Under the pieces are notes generated by a model. That model was not told the origin of the DNA, did not search any database, and saw only the letters and a list, made by a program, of their open reading frames with translations. 45,128 nucleotides of DNA from Mycobacterium sp. ENV421 (lineage in GTDB: Bacteria; Actinomycetota; Actinomycetes; Mycobacteriales; Mycobacteriaceae): positions 1 through 45,128 of the forward strand of contig NZ_PDHO01000034.1 in the NCBI RefSeq assembly GCF_002887815.1, in the 5' to 3' direction. Position 1 is the stretch's first letter, and each line of letters starts with the position of its first letter. Both the position numbers and the translations under genes were made by a program. Shown here piece by piece: positions 43,087-45,128 of the stretch.

Positions 43087-44262
43087 GTGGAGGTTGCCAA
43101 CGAATGGTTGGGCACCCTCGCCTTGGCGGGGGTGCCCGCATTCGTGTGCCGACTGGATCAGGGCAGTGCCGAGATCCAGTCGCGCACACCGAAACTCATT
43201 GCCATTCGGGATGCACTGAACCTCGACGAGAATGTGGTGCTCGACAGACTCGGCGCAGCGTGCTCCGCTGCGGCCGGGCCGGATCCGGTCATCGTGGATG
43301 GAGAGAGCGATCCCGCGTGGCAGTGCGTCGTGACAAGTGTGAACGGGAACCCGAATCTATGCCTGGCGATCCTGCGGGTGACAAGCCGACTGCAGCGGTA
43401 TAACGAGACGTTCTTCTCCATCGTGGAGAAGTTGCCCGACATCGTCTCGCGATATGACCGCAACTTCCGTCATCTGTATGTCAATCCGGCCATTGAGTCA
43501 GTTACACCACTGATCGGGGTGCAGGACTACATCGGCAAAGACCATCACGAGCTCGGCATGCCACCGCACTTGATTGAACTCTGGCAGTCCGCGTATCGCA
43601 GGGCATTCGAGGCCGGGGAGACCGTAGAGCAGGAATTCACCTTTCTCGGGCCGCACGGGACACGCCATTTTCTGTTCCGGACAGTCCCGGAATACGGCCC
43701 GGACGGCAAGATCCACACGGTCCTCAACACCGCACGCGACATCACCGAACTCAAATCGCTCCAGCACCAGTTGGAAGTTCTGGCACAGACCGATCCGTTG
43801 ACCTCACTACTGAATCGGCGTGGGTTCATCAACCGCCTGGAAGCCGAACTGCGCCGCGCACGAGACGGCGGCGCAGTATTGAGTCTGCTCATGCTCGACA
43901 TCAACAACTTCAAATCGGTGAACGACACATTCGGGCATCCCGCCGGGGACGACGTCCTCACGGCGATCGGCGATATCATCCAGACGGCAGTTCAGCCTGA
44001 CGACTTCCCTGCGCGACTCGGTGGCGACGAATTCTGTATCGGCCTGGTGGACACGAGTTCAACGCAAGCGCGCGCTGCAGCCGAAAGAATTCGCATGCGT
44101 ATCGGCGAACTTGGCGCGCTCGACGGGTGTCCCTGCCGCATCACGGTGAGCATTGGACTGGTGACGTCCGACGAACCTCGCGACACTGCGTCAGATCTAC
44201 TCTCGCGATGTGACCGATCCATGTATCAAGAGAAGTTGCGCAGCTCGTCGGGCCGGCCGTGA
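43087..44262 (+). CDS. PAS-GGDEF diguanylate cyclase, I-site lost
   Basis: Tandem paralogue of the preceding gene with identical layout, 391 residues: N-terminal unknown domain (EWLGTLALAGVPAFVCRLDQG...SRTPKL), PAS (FFSIVEKLPDIVSRYDRNFRHLYVNPAI) and GGDEF (QTDPLTSLLNRRGF onward). The active site Gly312-Gly-Asp-Glu-Phe316 is intact. The I-site position reads Gln303-Pro-Asp-Asp306, so the arginine required for inhibitory c-di-GMP binding is missing. GTG start. Its 3' end overlaps the convergent monooxygenase gene by 37 bases. Confidence 0.93.
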   Translation: MEVANEWLGTLALAGVPAFVCRLDQGSAEIQSRTPKLIAIRDALNLDENVVLDRLGAACSAAAGPDPVIVDGESDPAWQCVVTSVNGNPNLCLAILRVTSRLQRYNETFFSIVEKLPDIVSRYDRNFRHLYVNPAIESVTPLIGVQDYIGKDHHELGMPPHLIELWQSAYRRAFEAGETVEQEFTFLGPHGTRHFLFRTVPEYGPDGKIHTVLNTARDITELKSLQHQLEVLAQTDPLTSLLNRRGFINRLEAELRRARDGGAVLSLLMLDINNFKSVNDTFGHPAGDDVLTAIGDIIQTAVQPDDFPARLGGDEFCIGLVDTSSTQARAAAERIRMRIGELGALDGCPCRITVSIGLVTSDEPRDTASDLLSRCDRSMYQEKLRSSSGRP

Positions 44263-45128
44263 CCCCCGAACCAGCGGGACAGCGCGGACTGCAGATTCTG
44301 CGCGTCGACCTCCTCGAAATCGTCTGCGGCCCAAGCCACGTAGCCGTCCGGGCGAATGAGTAGCGCGGCGGGGCCGCCTGCGAGTCGCGCGACGACGGTG
44401 TCCAGGCGATCCGTCCACCCCTGCGCGGCCGCGGCGGCGGCACCACCGCACAGATCCAGCAGCACCGGCCTGGCGTTGTGCAGCAGGCCCGCCACCGGCC
44501 GCCCGTCGTCGAGCGTCAGGTCCGGCACGAGGTAGCCGGACAGCGGATGGTCGTCACCGACGTCGTAGCGCACGTCCGAGCCCGCGAGCAGTCGGCCCAG
44601 GTGCTGGGTGACCTCGGGGATGGCGATCAGCTCGGTGAAAAGCGCACGCAGTTCGGCCACTTCGGGTCCCGACGCCATCAATGCGCTCTGGGCCATCGAA
44701 TGCATCATGACCCGGCGACCCACCGGATGGCGCTCGGTTTCATAGGTGTCGAGCAGTCCGGCCGGTGCCCAGCCGTTGACGTCGGCGGCCAGTTTCCAGC
44801 CGAGGTTCACCGCGTCCTGCAGGCCGAGGTTCAGCCCGGGACCACCCATCGCCGAGTGCACGTGGGCGGCATCGCCGAGCAGCAATACCCGTCCGGCCCG
44901 GTAATGCTCGGCCTGCCTGGTGTTCTGGCCGTCGATCCGGCGCTTCGCGTGCGGGCCGGGACCGCGTGGCTCCTCCAGCGGCACATCGACGCCCAGGATC
45001 CGCTGAAGACTGGCGCGCAGTTCGCCGAGTGTCAGCGGACCGTCCTCGTCGGCGCGGCCTTCCTCCCGGGTTCGGGTCTGCTGCACGAATAGGTGACATC
45101 TGAGTTGGCTTGCCCCGGGTGGGTGGGC
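44226..45128 (-). CDS. FAD-dependent aromatic monooxygenase, C-terminal part
   Basis: Class A flavoprotein hydroxylase (PheA/TfdB/MhpA-like) of which about 300 C-terminal residues are in the window. The frame stays open to the right edge, so the N-terminal FAD-binding part lies outside. RVLLLGDAAHVHSAMGGPGLNLGLQDAVNLGWKLA is the second FAD/GD motif. The thioredoxin-like C-terminal extension (LLHNARPVLLDL, ALLIRPDGYVAWAADD) is typical of the phenol-hydroxylase branch. Internal GTG codons near 45086 are not believed to be the true start. Oxidises an unknown aromatic or polyketide-like substrate. Confidence 0.9.
   Translation of the reverse strand, partial: AHPPGASQLRCHLFVQQTRTREEGRADEDGPLTLGELRASLQRILGVDVPLEEPRGPGPHAKRRIDGQNTRQAEHYRAGRVLLLGDAAHVHSAMGGPGLNLGLQDAVNLGWKLAADVNGWAPAGLLDTYETERHPVGRRVMMHSMAQSALMASGPEVAELRALFTELIAIPEVTQHLGRLLAGSDVRYDVGDDHPLSGYLVPDLTLDDGRPVAGLLHNARPVLLDLCGGAAAAAAQGWTDRLDTVVARLAGGPAALLIRPDGYVAWAADDFEEVDAQNLQSALSRWFGGHGRPDELRNFS

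Noticed and set aside
44226..45086. Complete short monooxygenase starting at an internal GTG near 45086
   Set aside because: The frame is open to the window end and the N-terminal FAD-binding fold expected for the family is absent, so the gene is partial rather than short.

Overview
The window is high-GC DNA from a rapidly growing mycobacterium (Mycolicibacterium-like). Evidence is the density of GTG starts, 1-4 base stop/start overlaps, and gene order shared with the M. tuberculosis Rv3313c-Rv3342 neighbourhood: add-deoA-cdd | sdhCDAB ... aminotransferase (Rv3329-like), dacB1 (Rv3330), yihY (Rv3335c), trpS (Rv3336c), icd (Rv3339c locus), metC, metX, methyltransferase (Rv3340-Rv3342). These assignments are from memory of the families and not from a search. 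No tRNA, rRNA, CRISPR or complete insertion sequence was seen.

Left part (1-5.98 kb): a leftward nucleoside-salvage operon (cdd-deoA-add) diverges from the rightward succinate dehydrogenase operon sdhCDAB. The add reading frame stops resembling adenosine deaminase at about base 56, so the window begins inside a disruption or junction. Accessory block (6-24 kb), not at this place in M. tuberculosis: a secreted GH5 glycosidase whose catalytic domain appears inserted inside a Calx-beta domain; a seven-gene leftward acyl-CoA operon built like the steroid side-chain igr operon (two acyl-CoA dehydrogenase subunits, two hot-dog hydratase subunits, Ltp-type thiolase/aldolase, a free-standing DUF35 protein, FadD17-like ligase); a carboxymuconolactone-decarboxylase-like gene; an APC permease; and a leftward operon of an amino-acid ABC transporter, a gamma-glutamyltransferase-family enzyme and a DUF1275 membrane protein, preceded by twin palindromes on its promoter and a TetR gene.

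Middle (22.6-33.1 kb): a gamma-aminobutyraldehyde-dehydrogenase-like gene diverges from an Lrp regulator co-transcribed with a class III aminotransferase and an SMP-30-like gene, a plausible amine/amino-acid catabolic unit. Then come dacB1, a YihY membrane protein, trpS, two tandem esterase lipoproteins and a tiny tyrosine-rich secreted protein closed by a strong terminator.

Right part (33.1-45.1 kb): a leftward xth-amidohydrolase pair, an alpha/beta hydrolase, monomeric isocitrate dehydrogenase, then a SAM-IV riboswitch controlling metC-metX-methyltransferase. The window closes with two tandem PAS-GGDEF diguanylate cyclases (one with, one without the inhibitory RxxD site) and the C-terminal part of an FAD aromatic monooxygenase running off the right edge.

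Most genes are ordinary mycobacterial metabolism. The most unusual items are the GH5-in-Calx-beta protein, the igr-like operon with an unfused, cysteine-less DUF35 protein, the paired GGDEF proteins with a shared unnamed N-terminal region, and the riboswitch expression platform.
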